The notes beneath the pieces were generated by a model that ran no database searches, was not told the DNA's origin, and saw nothing but the letters and a program-made list of their open reading frames with translations. Below are positions 17,466 through 26,234 of a DNA stretch of 64,000 nucleotides, piece after piece. The position numbers were made by a program, and so were the translations under genes. The stretch spans positions 124,001 to 188,000 of the forward strand of contig NZ_BSEJ01000002.1 of NCBI RefSeq assembly GCF_027921765.1, written 5' to 3'. This stretch comes from Microbacterium barkeri. Its GTDB lineage: Bacteria > Actinomycetota > Actinomycetes > Actinomycetales > Microbacteriaceae. The stretch's first letter is position 1, and each line of letters opens with the position of its first letter.

Positions 17466-18049
17466 GCACCTACACGATCCCCAACGTCATCACGCGCGAC
17501 GGCCGCGGCGAGCGCATCATGGACGTGTACTCGCACCTCCTCGCCGAGCGGGTCGTGTACCTCGGCACGCCCATCGACGCGGGCGTCGCGAACGCGCTCA
17601 TCGCGCAGCTCCTGCATCTCGAGTCGTTCGCGCCCGACCGCGACGTGCAGCTCTACATCAACTGCGAGGGCGGCGACCCCGCGGCCATGCTCGGCGTCTA
17701 CGACACGCTGCAGTACATCCGACCCGACGTCGCGACGACGTGCGTCGGCCAGGCCATCGGCGTCGGCGCCGTGCTGCTCGCGGCGGGGGCGCCCGGAAAG
17801 CGAGCCGTGCTCCCGCACGCGCGCGTCGTGCTCAACCAGCCGGCGGCGCAGGGGCGCGGGGCCATTCCCGACCTCATCCTGCACGCCGACGAGCTCGTGC
17901 GCGTGCGCGGCGACATGGAGGGCGTCCTGTCGCGCCACACCGGGCACGACGTCGAGACCCTGCGCCGCGACACGGACCGCGACCGCGTCTTCACCGCGCG
18001 CGCCGCCGTCGAGTACGGCCTCGCCGACGTCGTCCTGGAACGGCACTGA
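17462..18049 (+). CDS. ClpP-like subunit lacking catalytic Ser and His (ClpR-like)
   Basis: This 195-residue ClpP-fold protein is clear from YINCEGGDPAAML, DTLQYIRPDVATTC, LLAAGAPGKRAVLPHAR and RRDTDRDRVFTARAAVEYG. The canonical GQAASMGA is GQAIGVGA, putting Gly100 where Ser should be, and IHQP is LNQP, putting Asn125 in place of His. Asp174 remains. The usual SPGG is CEGG. It is therefore predicted to be proteolytically inactive and to serve a structural or regulatory role in a mixed ClpP/ClpR ring, as known for cyanobacterial and plastid ClpR. It is coupled to the active clpP by a 4-nt overlap. Confidence 0.88.
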   Translation: MSTYTIPNVITRDGRGERIMDVYSHLLAERVVYLGTPIDAGVANALIAQLLHLESFAPDRDVQLYINCEGGDPAAMLGVYDTLQYIRPDVATTCVGQAIGVGAVLLAAGAPGKRAVLPHARVVLNQPAAQGRGAIPDLILHADELVRVRGDMEGVLSRHTGHDVETLRRDTDRDRVFTARAAVEYGLADVVLERH

Positions 18050-18067
18050 GGGCGGACGGCAGGATGG

Positions 18068-18092
18068 CCGGGGCGCGGCGATCGCGCCCCGG
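18068..18092. terminator. bidirectional terminator between clpR-like and clgR-like genes
   Basis: CCGGGGCGCG (18068-18077) pairs with CGCGCCCCGG (18083-18092) around 5 nt. It lies 18 bp after one stop codon and 7 bp beyond that of the converging gene. Confidence 0.7.
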
Positions 18093-18099
18093 TCGGCCG

Positions 18100-18429
18100 T
18101 CAGGCGGCGAGGGCGAGCACCGCGCCCGGCGCCTGCAGCGTCGCGGGGGCCAGCGCCGTCGCGCGCAGGTCGTCCGCCACGCCGGCGGTCAGGTCGAGGA
18201 GCGTGCCGCCGAGAGCGCCGAGGATGGCCGCGACGATCTCGCTCGAGGGCTCCTTGCGCCCGCGCTCGACCTCGGAGAGGTACTGCACCGACACACCGGC
18301 GCGCCGCGCGACCTCGGCGAGCGTCTCCCCGCGCTCGTGGCGCATGCGCCGCAGCCGGTCGCCGACGAGATGTCGCCAGAGCGGATCCGGCTCGACGGGG
18401 CGCGACGGGAGCGGAAGCAGTTCGGCCAT
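18100..18429 (-). CDS. XRE family regulator resembling ClgR/PopR
   Basis: The protein has 109 residues. The helix-turn-helix region reads GDRLRRMRHERGETLAEVAR, then AGVSVQYLSEVERGRKEPSS. This closely follows the ClgR/PopR pattern (YLSEVERGxKExSSE) of actinobacterial regulators that activate clp genes and are themselves Clp substrates. The C-terminus ends in small residues (VLALAA), resembling the Ala-rich tails recognised by ClpXP. It lies next to and converges on the clpP pair, as popR lies near clpP3-clpP4 in Streptomyces. Control of the neighbouring clp operon is inferred. Confidence 0.82.
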   Translation of the reverse strand: MAELLPLPSRPVEPDPLWRHLVGDRLRRMRHERGETLAEVARRAGVSVQYLSEVERGRKEPSSEIVAAILGALGGTLLDLTAGVADDLRATALAPATLQAPGAVLALAA

Positions 18430-18488
18430 GCCCTCACGGTAGGCATCGCGGCTCGCGCGCGCACCCCTTTCCGCCCAGAGCAGAACGG

Positions 18489-19685
18489 CTACGCGCGCCG
18501 ACGCTCGAGGAAGCCCGAGAGCGCGATCACGAGAAGACCCGCCACCGGCACGATGACGAGGCTCACCCTCAGCTCGGTCGCATCGGAGACCGTGCCGATG
18601 ACGAGCGGTGAGATGAGGAACCCGAGGCGCATGAGCCACGTCACGACGGTGAGCCCGGTGCCGGGGCGCAGGCCCGGCAGCTCGTCGGCCGCATGCATGG
18701 CGGCCGGCACGAGCGTCGCGACGCCGAATCCCGCCGCGGCGAAGCCGACGAGGGTGAGCGGGACCGAGGGCCATGCGAGAGCCGACCCCATGCCGACCGC
18801 GACGAGCGCGCCGCCCGCGACCGCGACCATCCGCTGCCCGAACCGGTCGACGAGGCGGTCGCCGACGAGGCGGCCGATGAACTGGAACCCGATGAGCGCG
18901 ATGAAGCCCATCGCCGCGAGCGCCGCGGGCGCGCCGAGCGATTCGCGCATGTAGAGGGTCGCCCAGGAGCTGCCGACCTCCTCGACGATCGTCCCGGCGA
19001 TCGCGATGACCGCCAGCCCGGCCATGACGAGCGCGATGCGCGGCGTCCGGCGCGCGGTCGGTGCCGCTGCGGCGGTGGTCGGCGTCTCGGCGTCGCCCGA
19101 CTCCTCCTCGGGACCGGGCAGGCAGAAGCGCAGCGCGACGATCGCCGTCGCGGCGAAGAGCGCCCCGGTGATCGCCAGGTGCACGCCGAGCGGGAGGCCG
19201 ATCGCGATCGCTCCGGCCGACATGAAGCCGCCGACGACCGCGCCGAGCGACCAGATGGCGTGGAAGCCGTTGATGATCGAGCGCCCGTATCGCTTCTGCA
19301 CGCGCAGGCCATGGGCGTTCTGCCCCACGTCGGTCACCGAATCGAGGACGCCCGCGAGGAAGAGGCCGAGGGCGAAGAGGATCGGCACCGGCGCGAGGCC
19401 GACCCCGAGCATCGTGGCGGCGAGGAGCACGGAGCCGATGACCGCGACGCGGCCGGATCCGAGACGGCGGATGATCGCGGCAGCGGCGAGCCCCGACAGG
19501 AGCGCGCCGACCGGCATCGCCGCGATGGAGGCGCCGTAGAGGGTATCGCTGAGACCCAGCGCGTCCTTGATCTCGGGGAAGCGCGGGATGACGTTGGCGT
19601 AGATCGCGCCGTTCGTGAAGAAGAGCGCGGACACCGCGCCGCGGGCCCTGCGCGCCTCGCGCGAGGGCGGGGAGGACATGCTCAC
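18489..19685 (-). CDS. MFS transporter
   Basis: The protein has about 398 residues with some twelve hydrophobic segments. It resembles the fucose-permease-like/YbjJ group of MFS permeases: TNGAIYANVIPRFPEIKDAL at the start, GLRVQKRYGRSIINGFHAIW, and DRLVDRFGQRMVAVAGG in the second half. A GTG at 19685 has an aggag site 5 nt upstream; an ATG at 19679 is an alternative 11 nt from the same site. A palindrome lies 35 bp upstream. The substrate is unknown. Confidence 0.85.
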   Translation of the reverse strand: MSMSSPPSREARRARGAVSALFFTNGAIYANVIPRFPEIKDALGLSDTLYGASIAAMPVGALLSGLAAAAIIRRLGSGRVAVIGSVLLAATMLGVGLAPVPILFALGLFLAGVLDSVTDVGQNAHGLRVQKRYGRSIINGFHAIWSLGAVVGGFMSAGAIAIGLPLGVHLAITGALFAATAIVALRFCLPGPEEESGDAETPTTAAAAPTARRTPRIALVMAGLAVIAIAGTIVEEVGSSWATLYMRESLGAPAALAAMGFIALIGFQFIGRLVGDRLVDRFGQRMVAVAGGALVAVGMGSALAWPSVPLTLVGFAAAGFGVATLVPAAMHAADELPGLRPGTGLTVVTWLMRLGFLISPLVIGTVSDATELRVSLVIVPVAGLLVIALSGFLERRRA

Positions 19686-19719
19686 CGGGTCTCCTGATCC
19701 AGCCGCGATCTGCGGATGT

Positions 19720-19735
19720 GTGTACAAGCGTACAC
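19720..19735. promoter_or_regulatory. palindromic operator upstream of the MFS gene
   Basis: GTGTAC (19720-19725) and GTACAC (19730-19735) form a perfect inverted repeat with a 4-bp spacer, 35 bp upstream of the GTG start. The spacing is typical of TetR- or GntR-family operators. No regulator gene is adjacent, so the binding protein is unknown. Confidence 0.5.
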
Positions 19736-19796
19736 GGGGTGGGCGGGGCGGGGTTGGGGGCCGGGTGCGGGGTTGGGGGGTCGGCGGGACCGTCCA

Positions 19797-19991
19797 GGTC
19801 GCAGTTCGCGTCCCCAACAGCCCGAATACGGACGGCAGCCGCGACCCGAACACCGGCGGCCGCCGCCCAGGTCGCAGTTCGCGTCCCCAACAGCCCCAAT
19901 ACGGACGGCAACTGCGACCCGAACATCGGCGGCGCCGCCCAGGTCGCAGTTCGCGTCCCCAACAGCCCCAATACGGACGGCAACCGCGACC
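19797..19991. repeat. three tandem 50-bp hairpin modules (family II)
   Basis: The 355-bp gap behind the iminopeptidase gene holds three 50-bp cores at 19797-19846, 19870-19919 and 19942-19991 (periods 73 and 72). In the middle copy the arms GGTCGCAGTTCGCGTCC and GGACGGCAACTGCGACC pair at 15 of 17 positions around a 16-nt loop. Spacers are 22-23 bp. The array ends 49 bp from the iminopeptidase stop. A G-rich tract (19736-19790) separates it from the MFS promoter region. A related array lies at 60.3 kb. Confidence 0.9.
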
Positions 19992-20040
19992 CGAACATCG
20001 ACGACGCCACCCCACGACCCGGACAGGCGCCACAGCCGGT

Positions 20041-21321
20041 TCAGGCGAGCGGTCCGCCCTCGGCGACGACGCGGTCGATGAGGGCGCGCACGATGCGCGG
20101 GTCCTGACGGAGCCCGTCGTGCTCGTACTCGTTCGTCACCCAGAGGTGGGTGTGTGGAACGGAGCGCGCGGTCTCCTCGGCCTGCGGGAAGTCGACGTAC
20201 ATGTCGTCGTAGTACATCGCGGCGGCGACCGGCACCTCGTTGCGCGCGAGCCGCGTCCGGTCGTACAGGCGCGGATGGTCAACGCGATCCGCGAGCGCAT
20301 GCGCGGCATCGCGGAAGGGCCGCAGCGACGCGATCTCGTCGAACATCCACGGGAAGAACATCTCCCCCGTGAACGGCATCGGCCCGTCGGTCGCGGGCAG
20401 TCCGCCCCGCTCGTCACGTACCCGCTGAGCGGCCCACGCGGTCGCGCCGTCGCCATCCGCGTAGATCTCCTCCTGCAGGAGCGCGTACAGCGGTCCGCGC
20501 CAGTACTGCGTGGCGGCGTCGACTTCGGCGAGGAAGTGATCGCTCAGCACGCCCGGGCGCGAGAAGGCCTCGTCGAGGAGCCAGTGCATCCGCTCGAAAC
20601 CCGGCTTCATGCCGAACTCGATGCCGAGCGTCTGCAGCCGGCGCGCGGAGAGCCGGTCGCCGCTGGGCAGGCGCACATCGGAGCCCTCGACGATGTCGAC
20701 GATGCGCGCGAGCGTGTCGGCGTCCTCCGGGTAGCGACGGTAGAACTCGGCGGTCTTCGCCTCGACGCGCGGGATCGTGCGGCGGTAGACCTCGGCGGGA
20801 TCGGGATCGACCGAGGTGAGCCCTCCTGTGACGTACGACGCGGCGAGGGCTTCGGGATGGAAGGACAGATACGTGAGCGTGAGGAAGCCTCCGTAGCTCT
20901 GCCCGAGCGTCTGCCAGCGCACACCGCCGAACACCGTGCGGCGGAGGTGCTCGAGGTCGGCGACGATCTGCTCAGCGCGGAAGAGGCGGATGTAGGCGGC
21001 CGCGTCGTCCGCGCTCATGCCGGCGATCGAGGCGCGTTCGACACGCGTGGAGCGCCCCGTGCCGCGCTGGTCGAGGAGCAGCAGCCGGTGCGTCTTCAGC
21101 ACCTCGTCGATCCAGTCTCCGCCGCCGGGCATCGGGCGCGGCCCGGTGCCGCCCGGACCGCCCTGGAGGAAGACGAGCAGCGGTGCGTCGACGCGGTCGA
21201 CGTGGGCGACCTCGCGGGCGAACACATCGATGGTGCGGCCGTCGTCGGGTGCGGTCCAGTCGAGGGGCACGGTGACGGTGTGATCGCGGATGAGCCGATC
21301 GCGCATGCGGTAGGACGTCAT
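20041..21321 (-). CDS. proline iminopeptidase-like alpha/beta hydrolase
   Basis: The protein has 426 residues. The oxyanion motif is LQGGPGGTGPRPMPGG, the nucleophile elbow is GQSYGGFLTLTYLSFH, and a candidate catalytic His lies in EYEHDGLRQDPR near the C-terminus. LLLLDQRGTGRS is also typical of proline iminopeptidases (peptidase S33), which remove N-terminal proline. There is no signal peptide, so it is probably cytoplasmic. It is divergent from the phosphotransferase gene, and family II repeats follow its stop codon. Confidence 0.88.
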   Translation of the reverse strand: MTSYRMRDRLIRDHTVTVPLDWTAPDDGRTIDVFAREVAHVDRVDAPLLVFLQGGPGGTGPRPMPGGGDWIDEVLKTHRLLLLDQRGTGRSTRVERASIAGMSADDAAAYIRLFRAEQIVADLEHLRRTVFGGVRWQTLGQSYGGFLTLTYLSFHPEALAASYVTGGLTSVDPDPAEVYRRTIPRVEAKTAEFYRRYPEDADTLARIVDIVEGSDVRLPSGDRLSARRLQTLGIEFGMKPGFERMHWLLDEAFSRPGVLSDHFLAEVDAATQYWRGPLYALLQEEIYADGDGATAWAAQRVRDERGGLPATDGPMPFTGEMFFPWMFDEIASLRPFRDAAHALADRVDHPRLYDRTRLARNEVPVAAAMYYDDMYVDFPQAEETARSVPHTHLWVTNEYEHDGLRQDPRIVRALIDRVVAEGGPLA

Positions 21322-21366
21322 CGTCCCATTCTCGCGGGCGCGAGTCGCACGCGGCAGGATGGCGGG

Positions 21367-22068
21367 ATGCGACAGGGAGCGGTCGGTCATGTGCGCGTCG
21401 TCATGCGAGGCGGACGCGCACTCGTCGAGAAGCGGATGGCGGATCCGGCCCGCCACGACACCGAGCTGCTCGCCCTGCGCGCGCTCGCGCAGACATCGAT
21501 CCCCGCACCGGCGGTGGTCGACGCCTCCCCCGGTCGGATTCTCATGACGCTCATGCCGGGAGAGAGACTCGACGAGGCCGATGCGGACACGCGCCGCGAG
21601 GGAATGCGCGCGTCGGCAGTGCTGCTCCGCCGTCTCCACGAAACACCGGTGCCGCAGGGCCTGCCGGCGGCTCCGGACGATGCGCGCATCATCCGGAGCT
21701 ACCGCGACGTGGGCGGGCCGCCGCTTCCGCTCTCCATCCCGGAAGCATCGGGGCCTGCCGCCTTCTGCCACGGGGACTGGACCGACGGCAACCTGCTCGT
21801 CGTCGACGGGCGCGTCTCCGCTGTGGTCGACTGGGAGGCCGCTCACGTCGGCGATCCGGTGCGTGAGCTGGCGCGCGCGGCGTGGGCAGCGAGCCGCAAG
21901 GACGCGCGATGTCTCGACGACATGACCGCCGCATACGGCGCGGATCGGGACCTGGTGCGCGCCTGGGCGGCCGTCCACGCGGCGGAGCTGTGGCTCTGGT
22001 TCGCCGAGGCGGGGCCGCCCGAGCACCTCGCCCGGCTGACCGCTGAACTGCGGTCGTGGCCACTGTGA
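21367..22068 (+). CDS. aminoglycoside-phosphotransferase-fold (APH) family protein
   Basis: This 233-residue small-molecule kinase of the APH/choline kinase fold shows the catalytic loop FCHGDWTDGNLLVVDG (Brenner motif HxDxxxxN) and the metal-binding VVDWEAAHVGDPVREL. It is shorter than most APHs, and the N-lobe Lys is probably in VEKRMADP. The substrate is unknown; it need not be an antibiotic. It starts 45 bp from the divergent iminopeptidase and ends 4 bp before the converging TetR gene. Confidence 0.8.
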   Translation: MRQGAVGHVRVVMRGGRALVEKRMADPARHDTELLALRALAQTSIPAPAVVDASPGRILMTLMPGERLDEADADTRREGMRASAVLLRRLHETPVPQGLPAAPDDARIIRSYRDVGGPPLPLSIPEASGPAAFCHGDWTDGNLLVVDGRVSAVVDWEAAHVGDPVRELARAAWAASRKDARCLDDMTAAYGADRDLVRAWAAVHAAELWLWFAEAGPPEHLARLTAELRSWPL

Positions 22069-22072
22069 GCGC

Positions 22073-22642
22073 TCAGCGCGGCAGGAGCCGATCGACGAGC
22101 TCGTCGATAACGTCGTCGATCGAGATGGCGGGGTCGATGCTCACCGTGAGGCGGTCAAGGATGAGCCCGTCGACCGCGTAGTGGAAGAGGGCGATCTCGG
22201 TGCGGCCTCCCGGAAGACCCGCCCCCTCGTTGAAGGCGACGTCGCCCGCGAACCCGGCCCGCATCCATCCACCCAGCGACTCCGCGACGGATGGCCGACG
22301 CGCGGCCTCGAGTCGGAGCTCGAGGAGCGCGAGAGTGACATCGCGGTCAGCGAGAAGGCGCTGCACGATGTCGCGAAGGTAGTCGGCGAACAGCTCCCGC
22401 GACGGCGCGCGGGAGGCGAGCCTCGCGTGCACGGCGGGATCCGGCGTCAGCCGCTCACCGATGCGCGCGACGAGCCCGTCGACGAGCGCCTCGCGCGACG
22501 TGAAGTAGTTCGACGCCGTGCCCCGCGGGGCGCCGGCTTCCGCGTCGACAGCGCGGTGGGTCAGGCCCCGCGCACCCTCCCGCGCGAGCACGCGCAGTCC
22601 AGCGTCGGCGAGCGCAGCCCGCCGCTCCTCGTTCCTCGCCAT
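22073..22642 (-). CDS. TetR family transcriptional regulator
   Basis: The protein has 189 residues. The N-terminal TetR helix-turn-helix has ALADAGLRVLAREGARGLTH, then VDAEAGAPRGTASNYFTSRE. The ligand-binding C-terminal half is helical. It is divergent from a DHFR-like reductase gene, and two matching palindromic sites lie between them, so autoregulation and control of the reductase are likely. Confidence 0.9.
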   Translation of the reverse strand: MARNEERRAALADAGLRVLAREGARGLTHRAVDAEAGAPRGTASNYFTSREALVDGLVARIGERLTPDPAVHARLASRAPSRELFADYLRDIVQRLLADRDVTLALLELRLEAARRPSVAESLGGWMRAGFAGDVAFNEGAGLPGGRTEIALFHYAVDGLILDRLTVSIDPAISIDDVIDELVDRLLPR

Positions 22643-22660
22643 GCTCCCACCCTAGCGAAA

Positions 22661-22709
22661 CCACGACATCCGTTGTACATTGGTCCCGCACCCACGACAT
22701 CCGTCGTGG
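22661..22709. promoter_or_regulatory. paired palindromic operators between tetR and the reductase gene
   Basis: CCACGACATCCGTCGTGG (22692-22709) is a perfect 7-bp inverted repeat around ATCC. A degenerate copy, CCACGACATCCGTTGTAC, lies at 22661-22678. Centres are 31 bp apart, about three DNA turns. They occupy most of the 85-bp divergent gap and are the probable TetR binding sites. Confidence 0.7.
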
Positions 22710-22727
22710 ATAACGGAGGGAGATCCC

Positions 22728-23300
22728 ATGCGCGAACTCGTCTACTACGTCGCCGTCACGCTCGACGGCTACATCGCAGCGCCAGACGGGGGCTTCGACG
22801 CATTCCTCGTCGAGGGCGACCATGCGCCCGTGCTCCAGCGCGAGTTCGGGGACGCGCTTCCGAGTCTCGGCCTGACCGCCCTCGGGATCTCGGCCCCGCG
22901 GACCCGGTTCGACACCGTCGTCATGGGGTGGAACACCTACACGCCGGCGCTCGACATCGGGATCACGAGTCCGTACGCCCACCTCCGTCAGATCGTCGCG
23001 AGCCGTCGGGATCGCCGCGTTCCCGACGAGATCGAGATCACGGCAGATCCTCTCGAGCGCGTGCGAGAGCTCAAGCAGGAGGACGGGCTGGAGATCTACC
23101 TCTGCGGCGGCGGAGATCTCGCAGGCCAGCTCATCGACGAGATCGACCGCCTCGTCCTCAAGCGGAACCCGTTCGCCTTCGGCAGCGGAGTCCCCCTGTT
23201 CGGATCGGCCCCGTACGAAGCCCGGCACTTCGCGCACGAGCGGACCCGTGCGTTCGACTCGGGCGTCGTCGTCCAGGAATACGTGCGCGACAACCTCTGA
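22728..23300 (+). CDS. dihydrofolate reductase family (RibD C-terminal-like) protein
   Basis: This 190-residue protein starts VYYVAVTLDGYIAAPDGGFD, the standard N-terminal strand of DHFR/RibD-fold reductases. VVMGWNTYTPAL (cofactor loop) and GLEIYLCGGGDLAGQLIDEI follow, with a late FGSGVPLFG. Such stand-alone proteins are NADPH-dependent reductases of unknown substrate rather than true DHFR. The start is supported by a ggaggg site 8 nt upstream. It is divergent from a TetR regulator that probably represses it, and a strong terminator follows. Confidence 0.88.
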   Translation: MRELVYYVAVTLDGYIAAPDGGFDAFLVEGDHAPVLQREFGDALPSLGLTALGISAPRTRFDTVVMGWNTYTPALDIGITSPYAHLRQIVASRRDRRVPDEIEITADPLERVRELKQEDGLEIYLCGGGDLAGQLIDEIDRLVLKRNPFAFGSGVPLFGSAPYEARHFAHERTRAFDSGVVVQEYVRDNL

Positions 23301-23305
23301 ACGGC

Positions 23306-23339
23306 GAAGGCCGCCGCTGCGGGTGCAGCGGCGGCCTTC
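23306..23339. terminator. strong bidirectional terminator
   Basis: GAAGGCCGCCGCTGC (23306-23320) pairs perfectly with GCAGCGGCGGCCTTC (23325-23339) around a 4-nt loop. It separates the reductase gene from converging guaA. Confidence 0.85.
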
Positions 23340-23352
23340 AGCGGGGGCGGGA

Positions 23353-24930
23353 TCACTCCCACTCGATCGTCCCCGGGGGCTTCGAGGTGACGTCGAGCAC
23401 GACGCGGTTCACCTCGCGCACCTCGTTCGTGATGCGGTTGGAGATCTTCGACAGCACGTCGTACGGCAGACGCGTCCAGTCGGCGGTCATCGCGTCCTCG
23501 CTCGAGACCGGACGCAGCACGATCGGATGGCCGTACGTGCGGCCGTCGCCCTGCACACCCACCGAGCGGACGTCCGCGAGCAGCACGACGGGGCACTGCC
23601 AGATCTCGCTGTCGAGGCCCGCCGCGCTCAGCTCCTCGCGCGCGATGGCGTCGGCGTCACGCAGGATCTCGAGACGGTCAGCGGTGACCTCGCCCACGAT
23701 GCGGATGCCAAGGCCGGGCCCCGGAAAGGGCTGGCGGCCGACGATCGCCTCGGGGAGGCCGAGCTCGCGGCCGATCGCGCGCACCTCGTCCTTGAACAGG
23801 GTGCGCAGCGGCTCGATGAGCTCGAAGTCGAGGTCGTCGGGCAGACCGCCGACGTTGTGGTGGCTCTTGATGTTCGCCGTGCCGGCGCCGCCGCCGGACT
23901 CCACCACGTCGGGGTAGAGGGTGCCCTGGACGAGGAAGCGGATGGGCTCGCCCTCGGCCTTCGCCTCCTCGACGAGCTCGCGCTGCACCTTCTCGAAGGC
24001 GCGGATGAACTCGCGGCCGATGATCTTGCGCTTCTCCTCGGGGTCGGTGACGCCCGCGAGGTGGCCGAGGAAGGTGTCGGCCGCGTCGACCGTGATGAGG
24101 CGGACACCCGTCGAGGCGACGTAGTCCTTCTCGACCTGCTCGCGCTCTCCCTTGCGGAGAAGCCCGTGGTCGACGAAGACAGCGGTCAGCTGGTCGCCGA
24201 TCGCGCGGTGCACGAGGGCCGTCGAGACCGCCGAGTCCACGCCGCCGGAGAGGGCCGAGATGACGCGCGCCGAGCCGACCTGCTCCCGGATGCGCTGCAC
24301 CTGCTCCTCGATGACGTTGCCGCTGTTCCAGTCGGCGGGGAGGCCCGCGGCCTTGTGCAGGAAGTTCTCCAGCACGTTCTGGCCGAAGTCGGAGTGCTTC
24401 ACCTCGGGGTGCCACTGCACGCCGTAGAGGCAGCGCTCGTCGTTCCCGAAGGCGGCGACCGGCGTGACGGCCGTGGAGGCCAGCACCTGGAAGCCCTCCG
24501 GCGCCTGGGCGACCTGGTCGCCGTGGCTCATCCACACGTTCTGCTCGCTGGGCTGGCCGCCCAGCAGGACGCCGCCGTCGCCGACGACGGCCGCATCGGT
24601 CGCGCCGTACTCGCGCAGACCGGTGTGGGCGACCTCGCCGCCGAGCGCCTGGGCCATGACCTGGAAGCCGTAGCAGATGCCGAGCGTGGGGATCCCGAGC
24701 TCGAAGACGCCGGGATCGAGGGAGGGTGCGCCGGGCTCGTACACCGACGACGGCCCACCCGAGAGGATGATCGCGACGGGGTTCTTCTCGGCGACCTCTG
24801 CGGCCGTGATCGTGTGCGGCACCAGCTCGCTGTAGACGCCAGCTTCGCGCACGCGACGTGCGATGAGCTGGGCGTACTGCGCGCCGAAGTCGACGACGAG
24901 GACGGGGCGCGCAGCGGTGTCTGCGCTCAT
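23353..24930 (-). CDS. guaA: GMP synthase (glutamine-hydrolysing)
   Basis: The protein has 525 residues, normal for GuaA, and converts XMP, ATP and glutamine to GMP. The amidotransferase domain shows [12 protein letters not shown], the nucleophile Cys in [12 protein letters not shown], and [10 protein letters not shown]. The ATP-pyrophosphatase P-loop [11 protein letters not shown] follows. The C-terminal dimerisation domain carries [13 protein letters not shown] and ends KPPGTIEWE, the classic GuaA terminus. Its start overlaps the end of the DUF3817 gene by 4 nt, so it is translated with that gene. Confidence 0.97.
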   Translation of the reverse strand: MSADTAARPVLVVDFGAQYAQLIARRVREAGVYSELVPHTITAAEVAEKNPVAIILSGGPSSVYEPGAPSLDPGVFELGIPTLGICYGFQVMAQALGGEVAHTGLREYGATDAAVVGDGGVLLGGQPSEQNVWMSHGDQVAQAPEGFQVLASTAVTPVAAFGNDERCLYGVQWHPEVKHSDFGQNVLENFLHKAAGLPADWNSGNVIEEQVQRIREQVGSARVISALSGGVDSAVSTALVHRAIGDQLTAVFVDHGLLRKGEREQVEKDYVASTGVRLITVDAADTFLGHLAGVTDPEEKRKIIGREFIRAFEKVQRELVEEAKAEGEPIRFLVQGTLYPDVVESGGGAGTANIKSHHNVGGLPDDLDFELIEPLRTLFKDEVRAIGRELGLPEAIVGRQPFPGPGLGIRIVGEVTADRLEILRDADAIAREELSAAGLDSEIWQCPVVLLADVRSVGVQGDGRTYGHPIVLRPVSSEDAMTADWTRLPYDVLSKISNRITNEVREVNRVVLDVTSKPPGTIEWE

Positions 24931-25445
24931 CGGGGGACCTCCTGGGTCGGTGCGGACGGAGTCGAGGGGCCGGAGGCGGCCTTGGCGGCCCGCTTCTCGG
25001 CGGCGGTCTCCTCGCGCTGGGCGAGGTAGCGCTTGACGTCGCGGGCGACGAAGTACTCCATGAAGAAGGAGAGGAACGGCACGACGCCGCCGCCGGCGAG
25101 CAGCAGGAAGCGCCAGAACGGCCAGCGCATGAGGCTCCACACGCGGAAGCACGCGAAGAGGTACACGACGTAGAACCAGCCGTGGACGATGAGGATGCCG
25201 AGCGACAGGTTGATGCCGTCACCGGTCGAGATGAGCTCCCCCGTCGGGCTCGGGACGACCTCGCGGAACGCGAAGAGGCCCTGGGAGTCGAGGAAGAACA
25301 GCTCGACGGCCAGCTGCGGCGTGTACTTCAGCACCATCTCGGCGCACAGGAGAAGCAGTCCGACGCCCGTGATGACCGAGCAGACCTGGTAGAAGCGGAG
25401 CGCCCGGCGGATCTGGGGGAAGGATGAGACCCGCGGCTGTGGCAT
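24927..25445 (-). CDS. DUF3817 domain-containing membrane protein
   Basis: The protein has 172 residues and four predicted hydrophobic segments, with a basic Ala-rich C-terminal tail. The DUF3817 pattern appears in [35 protein letters not shown] and [20 protein letters not shown]. Function is unknown. DUF3817 genes are commonly beside guaA in actinobacteria, as here (ATGA overlap), but no functional link is proven. Confidence 0.85.
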   Translation of the reverse strand: MPQPRVSSFPQIRRALRFYQVCSVITGVGLLLLCAEMVLKYTPQLAVELFFLDSQGLFAFREVVPSPTGELISTGDGINLSLGILIVHGWFYVVYLFACFRVWSLMRWPFWRFLLLAGGGVVPFLSFFMEYFVARDVKRYLAQREETAAEKRAAKAASGPSTPSAPTQEVPR

Positions 25446-25536
25446 ACCTCGATTCTAGTGGGGGCGCACCTGGCGGTTCGCCGATGGGCGGATGGCCGCG
25501 GCCGCCGCGCGGGCAGGGCACCGTCCGCCGTCGACG

Positions 25537-26232
25537 TCAGCCCGTCGGCGGCCCCAGCGACTCGCCGGTGATCCCCGAGACAACGAGGTCGGCGCGGACG
25601 CGCGATCCCTCGATCAGCACGGCGTTCGCGCCGTCGACGTCGCGTGCCCACGCCGCGGCCGCCTCGGGCGTCCGCCCGTGCCGTGTGTGCCGCGCGACAA
25701 GCCGTGACTCGCGCTCGGCAGGGGGCGTCGCGCAGAACCAGACCTCATCCATCCGATCCCGGACGCCGAGCCACGGCTCCCGGTCGATGAGCAGGTAGTT
25801 GCCCTCGACGATGACGACCCGAGCCGTCGGCTCGATCGCGATCGCCCCGGCCACGCCCTCGTCGACGTCGCGCTCGAACGCGGGCGCGTAGACCGTGTGA
25901 TCCGTCTCGCGGCGGACCCTGTCGAGGAGCGCGACGAATCCCCAGCCGTCGAACGTGTCGATCGCTCCCTTGCGGTCGCGCAGGCCCAGGCGCTCGAGCG
26001 TCGCGTTCGCGAGATGGAACCCGTCCATCGGCAGCGCGACCGCACTGCCCTCGTGGCGCGCGTTGAGCGCCGCCACCAGGGCCGCCGCGAGGGTGGTCTT
26101 CCCTCCCCCGGGGCTGCCCGCGACCCCGAGCAGGAACCGCCGCCGGGTGCGCGCGGCGAGCTCGATCCGCCGGGCGAGCTCCTCGACGCGCTCAGCGGGC
26201 GGGCCCGTGCGCCGGTCAGCTTCGGAGGCCAC
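25537..26232 (-). CDS. nucleoside/sugar kinase-like P-loop protein (uridine kinase/PanK fold)
   Basis: The protein has 231 residues and a GTG start 2 nt after the SURF1 stop, implying coupled translation. The P-loop is GVAGSPGGGKTTLA. ALPMDGFHLANATLERLG (substrate-binding DGFH) and VVIVEGNYLLIDREPW are typical of the uridine kinase/phosphoribulokinase/YggC family, which phosphorylates nucleosides or sugars. The substrate is not determinable. There is no clear ribosome binding site of its own. Confidence 0.8.
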   Translation of the reverse strand: MASEADRRTGPPAERVEELARRIELAARTRRRFLLGVAGSPGGGKTTLAAALVAALNARHEGSAVALPMDGFHLANATLERLGLRDRKGAIDTFDGWGFVALLDRVRRETDHTVYAPAFERDVDEGVAGAIAIEPTARVVIVEGNYLLIDREPWLGVRDRMDEVWFCATPPAERESRLVARHTRHGRTPEAAAAWARDVDGANAVLIEGSRVRADLVVSGITGESLGPPTG

Positions 26233-26234
26233 GG

